A stretch of 64,000 nucleotides of DNA from Legionella micdadei. GTDB taxonomy: Bacteria; Pseudomonadota; Gammaproteobacteria; Legionellales; Legionellaceae. The position numbers and the translations under genes were made by a program. Below the pieces are notes generated by a model. That model had not been told where the DNA came from. It saw only the letters and a program-made list of their open reading frames with translations, and did no database searches. The DNA is taken from assembly GCF_000953635.1 (NCBI RefSeq), contig NZ_LN614830.1, positions 356,001 to 420,000 on the forward strand, given 5' to 3'. Shown in pieces: positions 35,839 through 46,747 of this stretch (the stretch's first letter is position 1; each line of letters opens with the position of its first letter).

Positions 35839-37212
35839 TCAATTACCCGGGGCATCCTTCTTGTCTGGGCTGCCATCCTCTGGATTTTCATCTTCGGGTA
35901 TTTCACCTTTAGCTACTTGATGCAACCGCTCTCTCGCTGAATTCTGCTGGGAGGTAAAGCACCACCTTAAGAATAGAGAAAAACCCAAAGTACATATATC
36001 CAATATTTGCTCACATCGTGATTTTTCGAACCATGTTGGCTCGTTTCTTTCAATTTCATCGACTGCATTTCTTATGACGGAGATCATTAATGGTGAAAGC
36101 TTTTCGTGTTGATTGGCAAAGGCAACAATTGTCTCTAAGGCATCTCTTCGTTTTATAATAGCCTCAGGTTTTCTATCAGGGTAAGTTGTTCTTTCTTCTT
36201 CTTCAAGATTGGTTAGGTCTCGCTGATATTCTTCTACAATTTGCCTCAAGCGGATAATCTTCTTATCTGTGGTAGGAACAGTTGAAATTGCCGGCAAAGA
36301 CAATTCAGCAAATTGGTTTGTTGCGGCAAATACAGGAGCCATATGGGTGGTAAATAAACCGAATTCACCTTTGAAATGAAAATACATGATGCTGGTAATT
36401 GTATCATTGCTTTTGAAACTGCTATTTGCTTGTATAAATTCGGATGCTTTATTTTTAAAAATCTCTGGTGTTAACTCATCCAGCTCACCAAGTGAATCAT
36501 AAAAATTAGCAAATTTTCTCGTTCTAAATTGAGTGAGATCATAAGGTATTTTCTGTTTTTTTGTTGTTAGAACATACCCGTTTCCAAGAAATGCCTCATG
36601 CATATTTAAAATATCTTCTATCTCTTGTTGTTCACTAATGTATTGGCCTGGGAAACCTTTAAAGCGGGCATAACATTGAATAAAGCTTATCACCTCAAAT
36701 TCTATCAGTGCTTCTTTATACATTTTTTGCTGATAGATGGCCATTGCCTGAGATAAGATATCTTGTGTAGAAAAGGGCTTGCCAGGATTGCTCTTATACC
36801 TATGAAGGTAATTTTGAGTTGCTTTGGTTAGGCATTGGCTAAAAATAGATTGTTGTTGATCTTTAATTAACTTGTTTAATTCAGCTTTTTCTTTAATTTG
36901 TTGCTTATGTTCATCCACAAACTTCTTTATACAATCCTCGCATCGAAGAGCAAAAAGAGCATAGCCTTCATGTTCAATTTTTGCTTCTCTTTCCTCGTAT
37001 GCAGCTTTTCCAGAGTCGTCTACCTCAAGATTTTTAAGATGGAAATTTAGCCAGCGTAGCTCTATTTCAGGATAGCGGCTAAAAGAAGACAACTGTTGTT
37101 CGATTTTTTCTGCTTCATCAGCAACTAGAATAGCTCGATTAGTTTCTGAGCTTTTATCCATTAGGGCTTGTAGGCGGGCCAAATGCTGAAGTTGCTCTTC
37201 AAGTGTGATCAT
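35839..37212 (-). CDS. Hypothetical helical protein, possible effector
   Basis: A 457-residue, mostly helical, acidic protein without recognisable family. It opens with a heptad-like helix (TLEEQLQHLARLQALMDKSS), has a Lys/Glu coiled region at about 95-120, and a Phe/Tyr-rich middle with repeated MYFHFKGEFGLF-type strands around 285-300. A hydrophobic stretch at about 400-416 (ILDICTLGFSLFLRWCF) might dip into a membrane, and the C-terminal 30 residues are very acidic and Pro/Asp/Glu-rich (GEIPEDENPEDGSPDKKD). A Glu-rich C-terminal tail is a known feature of Dot/Icm export signals, so a secreted effector is possible. It is monocistronic and convergent with the ligase gene. Confidence 0.7.
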   Translation of the reverse strand: MITLEEQLQHLARLQALMDKSSETNRAILVADEAEKIEQQLSSFSRYPEIELRWLNFHLKNLEVDDSGKAAYEEREAKIEHEGYALFALRCEDCIKKFVDEHKQQIKEKAELNKLIKDQQQSIFSQCLTKATQNYLHRYKSNPGKPFSTQDILSQAMAIYQQKMYKEALIEFEVISFIQCYARFKGFPGQYISEQQEIEDILNMHEAFLGNGYVLTTKKQKIPYDLTQFRTRKFANFYDSLGELDELTPEIFKNKASEFIQANSSFKSNDTITSIMYFHFKGEFGLFTTHMAPVFAATNQFAELSLPAISTVPTTDKKIIRLRQIVEEYQRDLTNLEEEERTTYPDRKPEAIIKRRDALETIVAFANQHEKLSPLMISVIRNAVDEIERNEPTWFEKSRCEQILDICTLGFSLFLRWCFTSQQNSARERLHQVAKGEIPEDENPEDGSPDKKDAPGN

Positions 37213-37396
37213 AATAAATCCGAATAGATTGCAATATGAACAAATTATATCAATCGAAGGTTAAGCAAATATTACGTAATCACTGAGCTTAACAAATTGA
37301 ATAGATTTGTTTCTGCTTAGTTAGTTTTGATATTGCCAAATACTCAATGAACTTGTTAAAGTGACGGCTTCGTTTTTTGAGGGAACAACAGAAAAT

Positions 37397-39634
37397 ATGA
37401 TAAGGATGTTTATTGTTGTCTTTATATTAGCTTTTTCCTCTTTGGCTGCTGCTCAAAACTACAAAGTCATTAGCAATATTATTAAAGATGTTAAGCGTGA
37501 ATCAGTTCCATCAGGAGGAAAGCGCCTAATTCAAGCGAAGCATTATCGTACTGTCGAGATTAATATCAATCGACTTTCTCAAGCATTGGAGAATGTGCCT
37601 CATCGTGCGGGTTTAAGAGCCGGTACCCCCGTTTTCATTGAGCTTCCATTGCCAGACGGAACCCTGCATCAATTTCGTGTCGTTGAGAACAGCACGATGC
37701 ATCCAACTCTAGCAGAAAAATACCCGGAAATTCGAACTTATGATGGGTATGGTACAGGTAAATCAAATGAATTTGTGAAATTCGATATCACTCCACAAGG
37801 ATTCCACGCCATGATTTTGAATCCTGGGAAAGATACTGTGTTTATTGATCCTTTAGAAAAAGATAATGCGCAATATTATCTCGTCTATAAGCAAAGGAAT
37901 TTTATCAGTACACAAAAAATAAAATGTGAAGTTACGAGCCAAGGCAAACCAATTAAAAAACTTTACCAGTTTAAGCATTTTGCTAATTTTAATGCTTGCG
38001 AGCTTAAAAAATACCGTCTAGCTATGGCAGCCACAGCTGAGTACACTCAGTTTCATGGCGGAACTGTTCCACTGGCTCTTGCAGCGATAGTGACGACTAT
38101 GAATCGCGTAAATGGGATCTATGAAACCGATATGGCAATAACGATGGAGTTAATCCCCAATGATGATGCAATCATCTATACCGATCCCAACACTGAACCT
38201 TACACAAGCGGAAACCCCCGTTTAATGTTGGGAGAAAATCAATCCAACATTGATGCGGTGATTGGCACAAATAATTACGATATAGGCCATGTCGTTGATG
38301 CTGCAGGTAGTGGTCTTGCTACACTTGGTTGTGTTTGTGACGATGAAAAAAAAGCACAAGGCGTAACAGGAAGCGATAGTCCAATTGGTGATCCCTTTGA
38401 TGTTGATTTTGTTTCCCATGAAATGGGCCATCAGTTCAATGCTAATCACACTCAAAACAATAACTGTGAAAGGAATCCTCCAACTGCTGTTGAACCGGGA
38501 AGCGGCAGTACTATTATGAGCTATGCAGGCATTTGCCCTCCAAATGTTCAGCCTAACTCTAATTCTTACTTCCATGGGATTAGTTTGCAGGAGATGGGAC
38601 TTTTTGTATCGGAGGAAGGGGGTGTTTGCGCGGAGAAGTCGCTTATCCCTTCTGCCCCAACCATTCTTGGAACAACTGGATTTGCTGTCATACCGGCAAA
38701 TACCCCTTTTGCGTTGACTACTTTTGCAACAAATAATGGGGGTAATAATATACTCACTTATACATGGGAACAGATGGATAATGAAATCTCACAGCAACCG
38801 CCTGTGAGTTATTCGTTTGGTGGTCCTAATTTTAGAAGTGTTGTTCCCTCTCAATCCTCCACACGATTCTTTCCAAGTTTATCGGCGCTTGCGAATAATG
38901 GGCCATTTACTTGGGAAGTGTTACCCTCCGTGAGTCGAACACTGCATTTTAGAACAACCGTACGCGCAAATATCCCAGGGGGGTCTTGTAATACCTACAC
39001 TGATACTTTTTTAACCACTGACGCATCATCCGGCCCCTTTTCATTAACTTATCCTACAGCGCCAAGTATTGTGTGGTTAGGAGGGGCTCAATTGCCTGTG
39101 ACTTGGAATGTGGCTCGTACAAATCTGCCTCCGGTAGGTGCAGGTTTTGTTGATATTCTCTTATCAATGGATGGTGGGTTATCTTATCCTCAAGTATTGC
39201 TTGCCCATGTCCCTAATGTCGGGTCTGCCGTTGTTACCGTTCCCAATATTAATGCTGGGGCTGCTCGACTCATGATTAGAGCTGCAAATGGCGCGTCTTT
39301 AAAAGTTGCAAGTGGTACGTTTTTTACAACTTCTGCAAATAATTTCACGATAATGGCAACAGCGCCAACAGCACCAGTGTTATTTAGGGCAGAACGGAAT
39401 CGGTTAAATCCTACTACGGCATTTATCTATTACGCAGGATTAGATAATGCTGTGTTTAACGATACCTATACCGTGAATGGTTTCCCGGGTGCAATTGTAA
39501 CTTTGGATAGGGCATTGGGGCGCTTTATTGTTTCAAATATAACTATACCTCAGCCGGTGGTTGTTTCTATTACCGTAACTCGTGGAAACCTTACCCAAAC
39601 ATCGAATCTAATTGTCATTCCAGGTATTTTATAA
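37397..39634 (+). CDS. Secreted reprolysin-like zinc metalloprotease
   Basis: Residues from ATG 37397: a signal peptide of about 20 residues (MIRMFIVVFILAFSSLAAAQ), a propeptide-like region (about 21-200), and a metzincin domain with HEMGHQFNANH, giving zinc ligands H341, H345, H351 and catalytic E342, then a Met-turn in TIMSYAGICPP. The C-terminal half (about 430-745) is beta-rich with Ig/fibronectin-like strands. This is the layout of bacterial M12B-type (reprolysin_3) exoproteases. A GTG at 37361 lengthens the ORF but leaves the signal peptide internal, so ATG 37397 is preferred. The beta-barrel gene follows at once, probably on one transcript. Likely a type II-secreted enzyme. Confidence 0.85.
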   Translation: MIRMFIVVFILAFSSLAAAQNYKVISNIIKDVKRESVPSGGKRLIQAKHYRTVEININRLSQALENVPHRAGLRAGTPVFIELPLPDGTLHQFRVVENSTMHPTLAEKYPEIRTYDGYGTGKSNEFVKFDITPQGFHAMILNPGKDTVFIDPLEKDNAQYYLVYKQRNFISTQKIKCEVTSQGKPIKKLYQFKHFANFNACELKKYRLAMAATAEYTQFHGGTVPLALAAIVTTMNRVNGIYETDMAITMELIPNDDAIIYTDPNTEPYTSGNPRLMLGENQSNIDAVIGTNNYDIGHVVDAAGSGLATLGCVCDDEKKAQGVTGSDSPIGDPFDVDFVSHEMGHQFNANHTQNNNCERNPPTAVEPGSGSTIMSYAGICPPNVQPNSNSYFHGISLQEMGLFVSEEGGVCAEKSLIPSAPTILGTTGFAVIPANTPFALTTFATNNGGNNILTYTWEQMDNEISQQPPVSYSFGGPNFRSVVPSQSSTRFFPSLSALANNGPFTWEVLPSVSRTLHFRTTVRANIPGGSCNTYTDTFLTTDASSGPFSLTYPTAPSIVWLGGAQLPVTWNVARTNLPPVGAGFVDILLSMDGGLSYPQVLLAHVPNVGSAVVTVPNINAGAARLMIRAANGASLKVASGTFFTTSANNFTIMATAPTAPVLFRAERNRLNPTTAFIYYAGLDNAVFNDTYTVNGFPGAIVTLDRALGRFIVSNITIPQPVVVSITVTRGNLTQTSNLIVIPGIL

Positions 39635-39646
39635 ATGAGGTCAGAT

Positions 39647-40345
39647 ATGAATAAACGCCTTTTACTGTCAGTTCTTTGTCTATTATCGTGCGCAGCAAAT
39701 GCCTCTCTGTATGGTGGACTTAACCTTGGGGTAAATTTAGTCAATACAAAAAAAAAGTTGCTGTATCCTTTGGAAAGCGTAACGCCTGCATTTGCAACTT
39801 ATCGCAGTGGATATATGGGTTTTCATGGCCAATTACTTGCCGGGTATGATGTCCATTTTACAGATAGAATGACTGCAGCGATTGAAGGAGATATCGATTT
39901 TTTTACCGGAAGAGCTCAATATAGAATCAATAATTGGTTCCTATCTGAAGGGGTTGGGGCTAAAGAAAAATTAGAAAATGGTTTTGCGATTTTTCTACTT
40001 CCCGGGTATCAATATAATCCTAATCTTCGCTTCTTTATCGGTCCTGGAGTTTCCTATAATCGGTTTGCTACTAAAACAAATAATACCGCAGGGAATGTGG
40101 GGGTGACAGGAAATTTCCATAAGTGGCTAGCAGGAGGCGGAGTAAAAATAGGAGCTGCGGTAAGCTTCACTGAGAATACAGAACTCTCAATTACTTATCA
40201 GTATACCCAATACCAAAATGCAACCTGGAGTAATGTGGAGCCGGTATCTAATGAGAGTGTAAAAGGACATTATAAGCCCAATGCGAATTTGGTCTTGGTG
40301 GGCCTAACATTACGAATCCCAGAGGCTAAGGTCTACACGAAATAA
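39647..40345 (+). CDS. Outer-membrane beta-barrel protein
   Basis: From ATG 39647, preferred over ATG 39635 because GAGG lies 7 nt before it and the signal peptide then starts correctly (MNKRLLLSVLCLLSCAANAS). The mature chain of about 210 residues alternates aromatic and polar residues and shows strand pairs such as LYGGLNLGVNLV, GYMGFHGQLLAGYDV, and FIGPGVSYNRFA, ending in an aromatic/basic C-terminus (LVLVGLTLRIP). This is the eight-stranded OmpW/OmpA-like barrel style. It lies 12 nt after the metalloprotease, suggesting co-expression; no specific role can be named. Confidence 0.8.
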   Translation: MNKRLLLSVLCLLSCAANASLYGGLNLGVNLVNTKKKLLYPLESVTPAFATYRSGYMGFHGQLLAGYDVHFTDRMTAAIEGDIDFFTGRAQYRINNWFLSEGVGAKEKLENGFAIFLLPGYQYNPNLRFFIGPGVSYNRFATKTNNTAGNVGVTGNFHKWLAGGGVKIGAAVSFTENTELSITYQYTQYQNATWSNVEPVSNESVKGHYKPNANLVLVGLTLRIPEAKVYTK

Positions 40346-40463
40346 CCTCAGTTCTAGTACGGTAGTTTAGACACTATGACTAAAATTATTGGTTATTGTG
40401 TATTTATTGGGAGTTATCCGGATATAATAGGGGTTCTTATAATAATTAAGAAGCGGTGAAAAC

Positions 40464-42149
40464 ATGATAGCTTTGCTTGAAGCTTATCGAGTCGGTCTAT
40501 TAAAACGGCAAAATTGGTTACCTAATATTGTTTCTGGCGTTATCGTCGGGGTCGTGGCTCTACCCCTAGCCATGGCATTTGCTATCGCTTCTGGAGCTAA
40601 GCCTGAGCAAGGTATTTATACAGCAATCGTGGCCGGTTTTTTAGTGTCTGTTTTTGGGGGCAGTCGGCTGCAGATTGCGGGTCCAACAGGGGCTTTTATT
40701 GTTCTACTTGCCGGCATCACAGCCAAATATGGAGTAGATGGATTACAAATTGCGACATTAATGGCTGGCGTGATTCTATTTCTATTGGGGCTTGCTCGAT
40801 TTGGTGCGGTCATTAAATTTATCCCTGCACCGGTAATCATTGGTTTTACATCGGGTATTGCAATCATTATTTGGGTCGGCCAATGGAAAGATTTCTTCGG
40901 GTTACCGGCAGTATCAGGAGAGCACTTTCATCAAAAGCTATGGTCTTTATTACAGGTATTTCCGCAGTGGAACCCTACCACCACAGCGCTAGCTGCCTTG
41001 TCATTGTTGTTAGTTGTTTTTTCTCACAGATTGCCAGGGATGAAACGTGTACCTGGACCTTTAGTGGCTTTAGTCGTGGCAACAGGCTTGGAAGCTTATT
41101 TTCAGTTTGATGGAGTAGCAACTATTGGGAGTACTTTTGGTGGTATCCCGCAAGGTTTGCCCTCATTCCAATTGCCCGAACTCAGTTTCACTCGTATTAC
41201 TGAATTAATTGGCCCCGCCTTTGCTGTTGCAATGCTTGGAGCAATCGAATCTTTGCTTTCAGCAGTAGTTGCCGATGGTATGGCAGGTACAGAACATAAT
41301 TCCAATCAAGAATTAATTGGTCAAGGTCTTGCCAATATTGCGGCACCTTTGTTCGGGGGATTTGCTGCCACTGGCGCTATTGCACGCACTGCCACCAACA
41401 TTCGCAATGGAGGAACTAGTCCCCTTGCAGGAATAATACATGCGTTGACTTTGTTGGTCATCATTATCTTCCTAGCGCCCTTAGCAGTCTATGTGCCGTT
41501 GGCCGCTCTCGCTGCGATATTATTTGTTGTGGCCTGGAATATGAGCGAAGCCCGCCATTTCGTGAAGATGCTCAAATGTGCCCCGCGCGCAGATGTACTC
41601 GTCTTACTGATCACATTTGGTTTGACTGTATTTGTTGATTTGGTTGTTGCAGTAAATGTAGGTGTTATTTTGGCAACTCTGCTTTTTCTGCGGCGGATGG
41701 CTTCCAGTGTTGAAGTGCTCCAGGTTGATCATCAAGAGTTGCATCATGAATTTAGAACATTAGGAATAGATGCTGTTCCAGCTAATGTTCAGGTTTTCAA
41801 AATGGAAGGGCCTTTTTTCTTTGGGGCTGTTGAAAATTTTGAGCAAGCCCTTGCAAATACCCCTGCTGAACCAAACATGTTGATTATAAAGTTAGGTTGG
41901 GTTCCGTTTATCGATGTCACAGGGTTACAAGCTTTAGAAGAGTTTATCATTAAGCGACACAAACATCAGGTGCGAGTCATGTTGGCTGGAGCAAATGCAC
42001 GTGTGAAGGCTAAGTTAGAGAAGGCGGGTATTATTCGGTTAGTTGGAGAAGAGAATGTTTTCTCTAATTTATCGCAGGCATTAGCGGTTTGCACCCAGCA
42101 ATCTAGTGGATTGTCCCGACCTCATTTTTCGATACCAGAGTTGTCTTGA
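40464..42149 (+). CDS. SulP family anion transporter with STAS domain
   Basis: A 561-residue inner-membrane carrier. About 12 helices lie in residues 20-420 with the SulP signature IVGVVALPLAMAFAIASGAK and IAGPTGAFIVLLAG near the start. The cytosolic STAS domain (about 445-545) has VFKMEGPFFFGAVENFEQAL and WVPFIDVTGLQALEEF. Known members move sulfate, bicarbonate or C4-dicarboxylates; the lack of a linked carbonic anhydrase or sulfate-assimilation genes leaves the substrate open. It is monocistronic; a TATAAT at 40423-40428 is a likely -10 box without a clear -35. Confidence 0.92.
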   Translation: MIALLEAYRVGLLKRQNWLPNIVSGVIVGVVALPLAMAFAIASGAKPEQGIYTAIVAGFLVSVFGGSRLQIAGPTGAFIVLLAGITAKYGVDGLQIATLMAGVILFLLGLARFGAVIKFIPAPVIIGFTSGIAIIIWVGQWKDFFGLPAVSGEHFHQKLWSLLQVFPQWNPTTTALAALSLLLVVFSHRLPGMKRVPGPLVALVVATGLEAYFQFDGVATIGSTFGGIPQGLPSFQLPELSFTRITELIGPAFAVAMLGAIESLLSAVVADGMAGTEHNSNQELIGQGLANIAAPLFGGFAATGAIARTATNIRNGGTSPLAGIIHALTLLVIIIFLAPLAVYVPLAALAAILFVVAWNMSEARHFVKMLKCAPRADVLVLLITFGLTVFVDLVVAVNVGVILATLLFLRRMASSVEVLQVDHQELHHEFRTLGIDAVPANVQVFKMEGPFFFGAVENFEQALANTPAEPNMLIIKLGWVPFIDVTGLQALEEFIIKRHKHQVRVMLAGANARVKAKLEKAGIIRLVGEENVFSNLSQALAVCTQQSSGLSRPHFSIPELS

Positions 42150-43396
42150 CTAAATAACTCATGTAAGTCAATGGATAGGGTTTTCCTCAATTCCCTATCA
42201 TTCCTTATAAAGACAGATCGCCAATGATCCAGTGGTGGACAATTCAGTTGTTCTAAATCGCTGTGGGTAGGGAGATGATAGGGTAAATGTTGACTTAACG
42301 AGTACAGAGTTACTTCCCTTAAATCTTTACTTAACATGAATAAGCCATCACTGGTGGAGTGAATATAACCTAAGCGCCTCAGTGTATTAATCATATCATT
42401 GATATCGATGGCGAATGGATGCGTTGTCGAGCTGATGAGAGCATCCAAGCTAAGTCCATTCCCTTCCTTTTGGCTTTGCCAAAGCTTTTGTAGCCAGAGT
42501 AATGCATGGGAAAAACCATCGAGAGGCTTGCCTACACGGCGCTGGTGATGTACTGAGAACGCGTAGCTTATTTCAGCGCCTAAAAGCGTTATAACCCAAA
42601 GCCAGTAGACCCAAACAAAGAAAATGGGAATAGTAGCGAATGCTCCGTAGAGTAAGCGGTAACTGTTGTATTGAGTTAAATAATAAGCAAACGCTTGTTT
42701 TGCTGTTTCAAAAAGTATTGCGGCAATCAGCCCCCCCCATAAGCCGTGGGAAATTTTCACCGGGCAATTCGGCACGACAACATATAAAAAGGTGAAACCC
42801 ACCAGTGATAAAATAAAGGGAGTAAGGCTTAGTAAAAGAGAGGGTGATGGGTAATCTTTGATGAATGGCATCGAGAACAAATAAGAACTGGCAGCTAAAC
42901 TTAAACCAAGAAATACTGGTCCTAACGAAAGGATAGCCCAATAGAGCAAAAAAGCCGAAACGCCATGTCGTGAAGAAGGGGCTCGCCAAATTCGGTTCAT
43001 GGCTCGTTCAATGGTCACCATAACAAGCAGTGCGGTAAAGAATAAAATTGCAACCCCCCAAACGGAAAGGTTGGAAACTTGTGAAGCAAATTGACGCAAA
43101 TAATTTTGGACTGCTTTACCGGTAGCTGGAACAAAATTTTCAAAAATAAAATCTTGCACAGGCCCTGATAAATTTTGAAAAACAGGGTAAGAGGAGAGAA
43201 TTGCTAATCCAACAGTCATAAGCGGAATGACAGCGAGTAAGCTTGTAAACGCAAGTGCAGACGCACGGTACGTGCAGTCATCATTAATAAAATGTACTGC
43301 AACAAAGCGAATAAAGCGCGCTCCCTCATAAAACTTATAAATTATCTTTTCTTTCAAATTCATGAAGATGTGATTACCTACATTTGGATTATTCAT
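42122..43396 (-). CDS. YihY/virulence factor BrkB family membrane protein
   Basis: An inner-membrane protein with six helices and the family stretch ASALAFTSLLAVIPLMTVGL near the start, IWRAPSSRHGVSAFLLYWAIL in the middle and a C-terminal cytosolic winged-helix-like part (about 310-400). The family was once called ribonuclease BN in error; its function is not settled. The ORF extends to 43447, but the Met at 43396, or the Met at 43363 just before MNLKEK, matches family N-termini better; no start has a convincing ribosome site. Its 3' end overlaps the convergent SulP gene by 28 bp. Confidence 0.85.
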   Translation of the reverse strand: MNNPNVGNHIFMNLKEKIIYKFYEGARFIRFVAVHFINDDCTYRASALAFTSLLAVIPLMTVGLAILSSYPVFQNLSGPVQDFIFENFVPATGKAVQNYLRQFASQVSNLSVWGVAILFFTALLVMVTIERAMNRIWRAPSSRHGVSAFLLYWAILSLGPVFLGLSLAASSYLFSMPFIKDYPSPSLLLSLTPFILSLVGFTFLYVVVPNCPVKISHGLWGGLIAAILFETAKQAFAYYLTQYNSYRLLYGAFATIPIFFVWVYWLWVITLLGAEISYAFSVHHQRRVGKPLDGFSHALLWLQKLWQSQKEGNGLSLDALISSTTHPFAIDINDMINTLRRLGYIHSTSDGLFMLSKDLREVTLYSLSQHLPYHLPTHSDLEQLNCPPLDHWRSVFIRNDRELRKTLSIDLHELFSQDNSGIEK

Positions 43397-43501
43397 AGTG
43401 TTTTCACTGTTTATAGAAAGCATAGGCAGCCTAAGACCTGTGTGCAAGAGTAAACTTTTAGTTATACTTAACTTTTTCGAATTCGATTAGGAATAACAGC
43501 C

Positions 43502-44444
<943 letters not shown>

Positions 44445-44531
44445 AGTTATTCTCAGAAGGCCAACCAGCTTTTCATCTTTAGTAATTTTCCTAAGCATTA
44501 CCTAAGAGTAGGATAAGGTCAGAATTTTATA

Positions 44532-45329
44532 ATGAGAAATGTTGTGAAAATAATTAGTTTTAATGCCAATGGCGTACGCTCCGCTTCGCGTAATGGCTTT
44601 TATGATTGGCTAAAGGAGCAAAATGCAGATTTTGTCTGTCTTCAGGAAACAAAAGTTCAGGATTCGCAGTTAACCCTAAACGAAGTCTTTTATCCTGCAG
44701 GATATTTTTGCGAATACTATCATGCACAGAAGAAGGGGTATAGCGGAGTAGCAATTTATGCTCGTCAACCACCAAAAAAGGTTATCAAAGGATTAGGGTT
44801 CGATTCTTGTGATAATGAGGGTCGATATTTGCAATTCGATTACCCTAAATTAAGCGTGGTCTCCGTTTATCTCCCTTCTGGCACCAGTGGAGAGGTGAGA
44901 CAACAGGTAAAGTTTGATTTTCTGGAGCGCTTTGAGAAGCATCTACTAAGTTTAAAGAATGAGGGGCGCGAGTTAATCCTTTGCGGTGACTATAATATTG
45001 CTCATAAACAAATTGATTTAAAAAATTGGCGAAGCAACCAAAAGAATTCAGGGTTTTTACCTGAGGAACGTGCGTGGATGGATAAACTTTTCGGTCCTAT
45101 GGGCTTTTTCGATGCCTTTCGTCTACTTAACCAAGAAGAAGGGCAATATACTTGGTGGACGTATCGTAGCCCGAGCGCACGAGACAAAAATATCGGATGG
45201 CGAATTGATTATCAAGTGATTACCCCAGGCTTAATTGATAGTGTTAAGAAAGTAAGCATTGCGACAGAGGGCCGTTGGTCTGATCATGCCCCATTAATAA
45301 TTGAGTATGAGGGGGATTGGTGTGCTTAA
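44532..45329 (+). CDS. xth: Exodeoxyribonuclease III (first of two paralogues)
   Basis: A 265-residue AP endonuclease/3'-exonuclease of base-excision repair. The catalytic set is present: SFNANGVRSA, CLQETKVQDSQL (Glu), GDYNIAHKQIDL (Asp/Asn), and the closing GRWSDHAPL (Asp/His). The WRIDYQVITP stretch places it in the ExoA-like branch. It overlaps the second copy by 8 bp from the GTG chosen there. Confidence 0.93.
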   Translation: MRNVVKIISFNANGVRSASRNGFYDWLKEQNADFVCLQETKVQDSQLTLNEVFYPAGYFCEYYHAQKKGYSGVAIYARQPPKKVIKGLGFDSCDNEGRYLQFDYPKLSVVSVYLPSGTSGEVRQQVKFDFLERFEKHLLSLKNEGRELILCGDYNIAHKQIDLKNWRSNQKNSGFLPEERAWMDKLFGPMGFFDAFRLLNQEEGQYTWWTYRSPSARDKNIGWRIDYQVITPGLIDSVKKVSIATEGRWSDHAPLIIEYEGDWCA

Positions 45330-46116
45330 ACTTGCTAGTTGGAATGTAAACTCATTAAAAATACGCCTCGAACATGTTTTAACCTGGTTGGAATCATCTG
45401 CAATTGATATTCTTGCCCTGCAAGAAACAAAGATTGTTGATGATAATTTTCCCGAAGAAGCTTTTGTTGAGCAGGGTTACCACTTTGCTTATGCTGGACA
45501 AAAAACTTATAATGGGGTTGCGATAATTAGTCGTTATCCGATAAGGGATGTGGTAACAGATATTCCTGATTTAGAAGATCCTCAACGCCGAATTTTAGCA
45601 GCGACAACTGCAGGAATCCGACTCATTAATCTCTATGTACCTAATGGCTCGGAATTAAATTCTGAAAAATATTATTATAAATTAAAGTGGTTAGAAAAAG
45701 TTTCAGCTTATATCCAACAGCAGCTTAGTTTACATCCAAAGGTTGCTGTAGTTGGTGATTTTAATATAGCCCCAGACGATAGGGATGTTCACGATCCAGG
45801 GATTTGGCAAAATTGTATTTTCGTAAGCCCAGCTGAGCGCAAAGCATTTAATGATTTACTCGCCCTGGGATTGGTTGATAGTTTTCGCCATTTTCTCCAG
45901 GAAGAAAAAACATTTAGCTGGTGGGACTATCGCGCTGGTGCATTTAGACGCAATATGGGATTACGGATTGACCATGTACTCCTGAATAAGGACTTAATTA
46001 ATTTATGTAATCAATCCCAGATTGATAAGGCTCCAAGAAAGTGGGAGCGGCCTTCTGATCATGCACCAGCTTGGGTTGAATTAGACCTTGAGGTATTGCC
46101 GCAGTTAAAAAATTAG
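45322..46116 (+). CDS. xthA: Exodeoxyribonuclease III (second paralogue)
   Basis: The start is GTG 45322 with GAGGGGG 6 nt upstream; the ORF reaches back to TTG 45301. The 264-residue product starts MLKLASWNVNSLKIRL as XthA proteins do and holds LALQETKIVDD, VGDFNIAPDDRDV and RPSDHAPAWVELD. It belongs to the E. coli XthA branch and is clearly diverged from its neighbour, so the pair is an old functional split rather than a fresh duplication. The two probably form one repair operon. Confidence 0.94.
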   Translation: MLKLASWNVNSLKIRLEHVLTWLESSAIDILALQETKIVDDNFPEEAFVEQGYHFAYAGQKTYNGVAIISRYPIRDVVTDIPDLEDPQRRILAATTAGIRLINLYVPNGSELNSEKYYYKLKWLEKVSAYIQQQLSLHPKVAVVGDFNIAPDDRDVHDPGIWQNCIFVSPAERKAFNDLLALGLVDSFRHFLQEEKTFSWWDYRAGAFRRNMGLRIDHVLLNKDLINLCNQSQIDKAPRKWERPSDHAPAWVELDLEVLPQLKN

Positions 46117-46288
46117 CTACTTTGTGTCAAATGCAAGTATGCTGGTTGGAAATGAGTGAATTGTTCCTGCCAAACTGAAAAAATTGATCTATAATTCGTT
46201 TTCTGTTAATGTGGCGCGTCATTTAGTAATGAGTATGGTGCCTGGCGCAGGATCAGGTGGCGATACTCGCTTTGAAAGAGAGAATGGT

Positions 46289-46498
46289 ATGAAAGCTTCA
46301 ATACATCCAGAATACAAGACAATCAATGTTACTTGCAGTTGTGGTCATTCCTTCGAAACAGGATCAACCCTTGGTAGAGATCTCAATATCGAAGTTTGCT
46401 CCCAGTGTCATCCTTTCTATACTGGAAAACAAAAACTAGTCGATACGGGTGGCCGCGTCCAAAGATTCCGTGACCGTTATAAAAAACGCGGCGAATAA
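46289..46498 (+). CDS. rpmE: 50S ribosomal protein L31, zinc-binding form
   Basis: A 69-residue protein from ATG 46289 (longer ORF starts at 46184 are not L31-like). It bears four zinc-binding Cys: C16, C18, C37, C40, the 'C+' form that is normally replaced by a C-minus paralogue under zinc starvation. The sequence [20 protein letters not shown] matches bacterial L31. A Zur regulator is encoded 15 kb upstream. Ribosome site GAGAG precedes the ATG. Confidence 0.97.
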   Translation: MKASIHPEYKTINVTCSCGHSFETGSTLGRDLNIEVCSQCHPFYTGKQKLVDTGGRVQRFRDRYKKRGE

Positions 46499-46644
46499 GA
46501 ATTATCATCAATAGGACCTAATTCGTCACTTAGTTCTTATTTTTCTGCCGAATATGGCTTAAACCCCTCCTTTAAGTTTTGCTCTTGTTAGGCAGAGCCG
46601 GACTGAAATATAAAAATTGACCTTTTTAGGTAAAGAAATAGCAG

Positions 46645-46674
46645 TGGGCGCAATAAACATGCGCCTATTTTTTT
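46645..46674 (+). terminator. Rho-independent terminator between rpmE and the malic enzyme
   Basis: The stem GGCGCA / TGCGCC (extended by T-A and G-T pairs) has a 7-nt loop and a T7 run (46668-46674). The gap 46499-46747 otherwise holds no gene. Confidence 0.85.
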
Positions 46675-46747
46675 AAAAATGGCTGTTCATCTCTGGCATT
46701 TTTCTATATGATTTTTCGCCGGGTTGTTTGAAAAGAGAGTAAGCACT

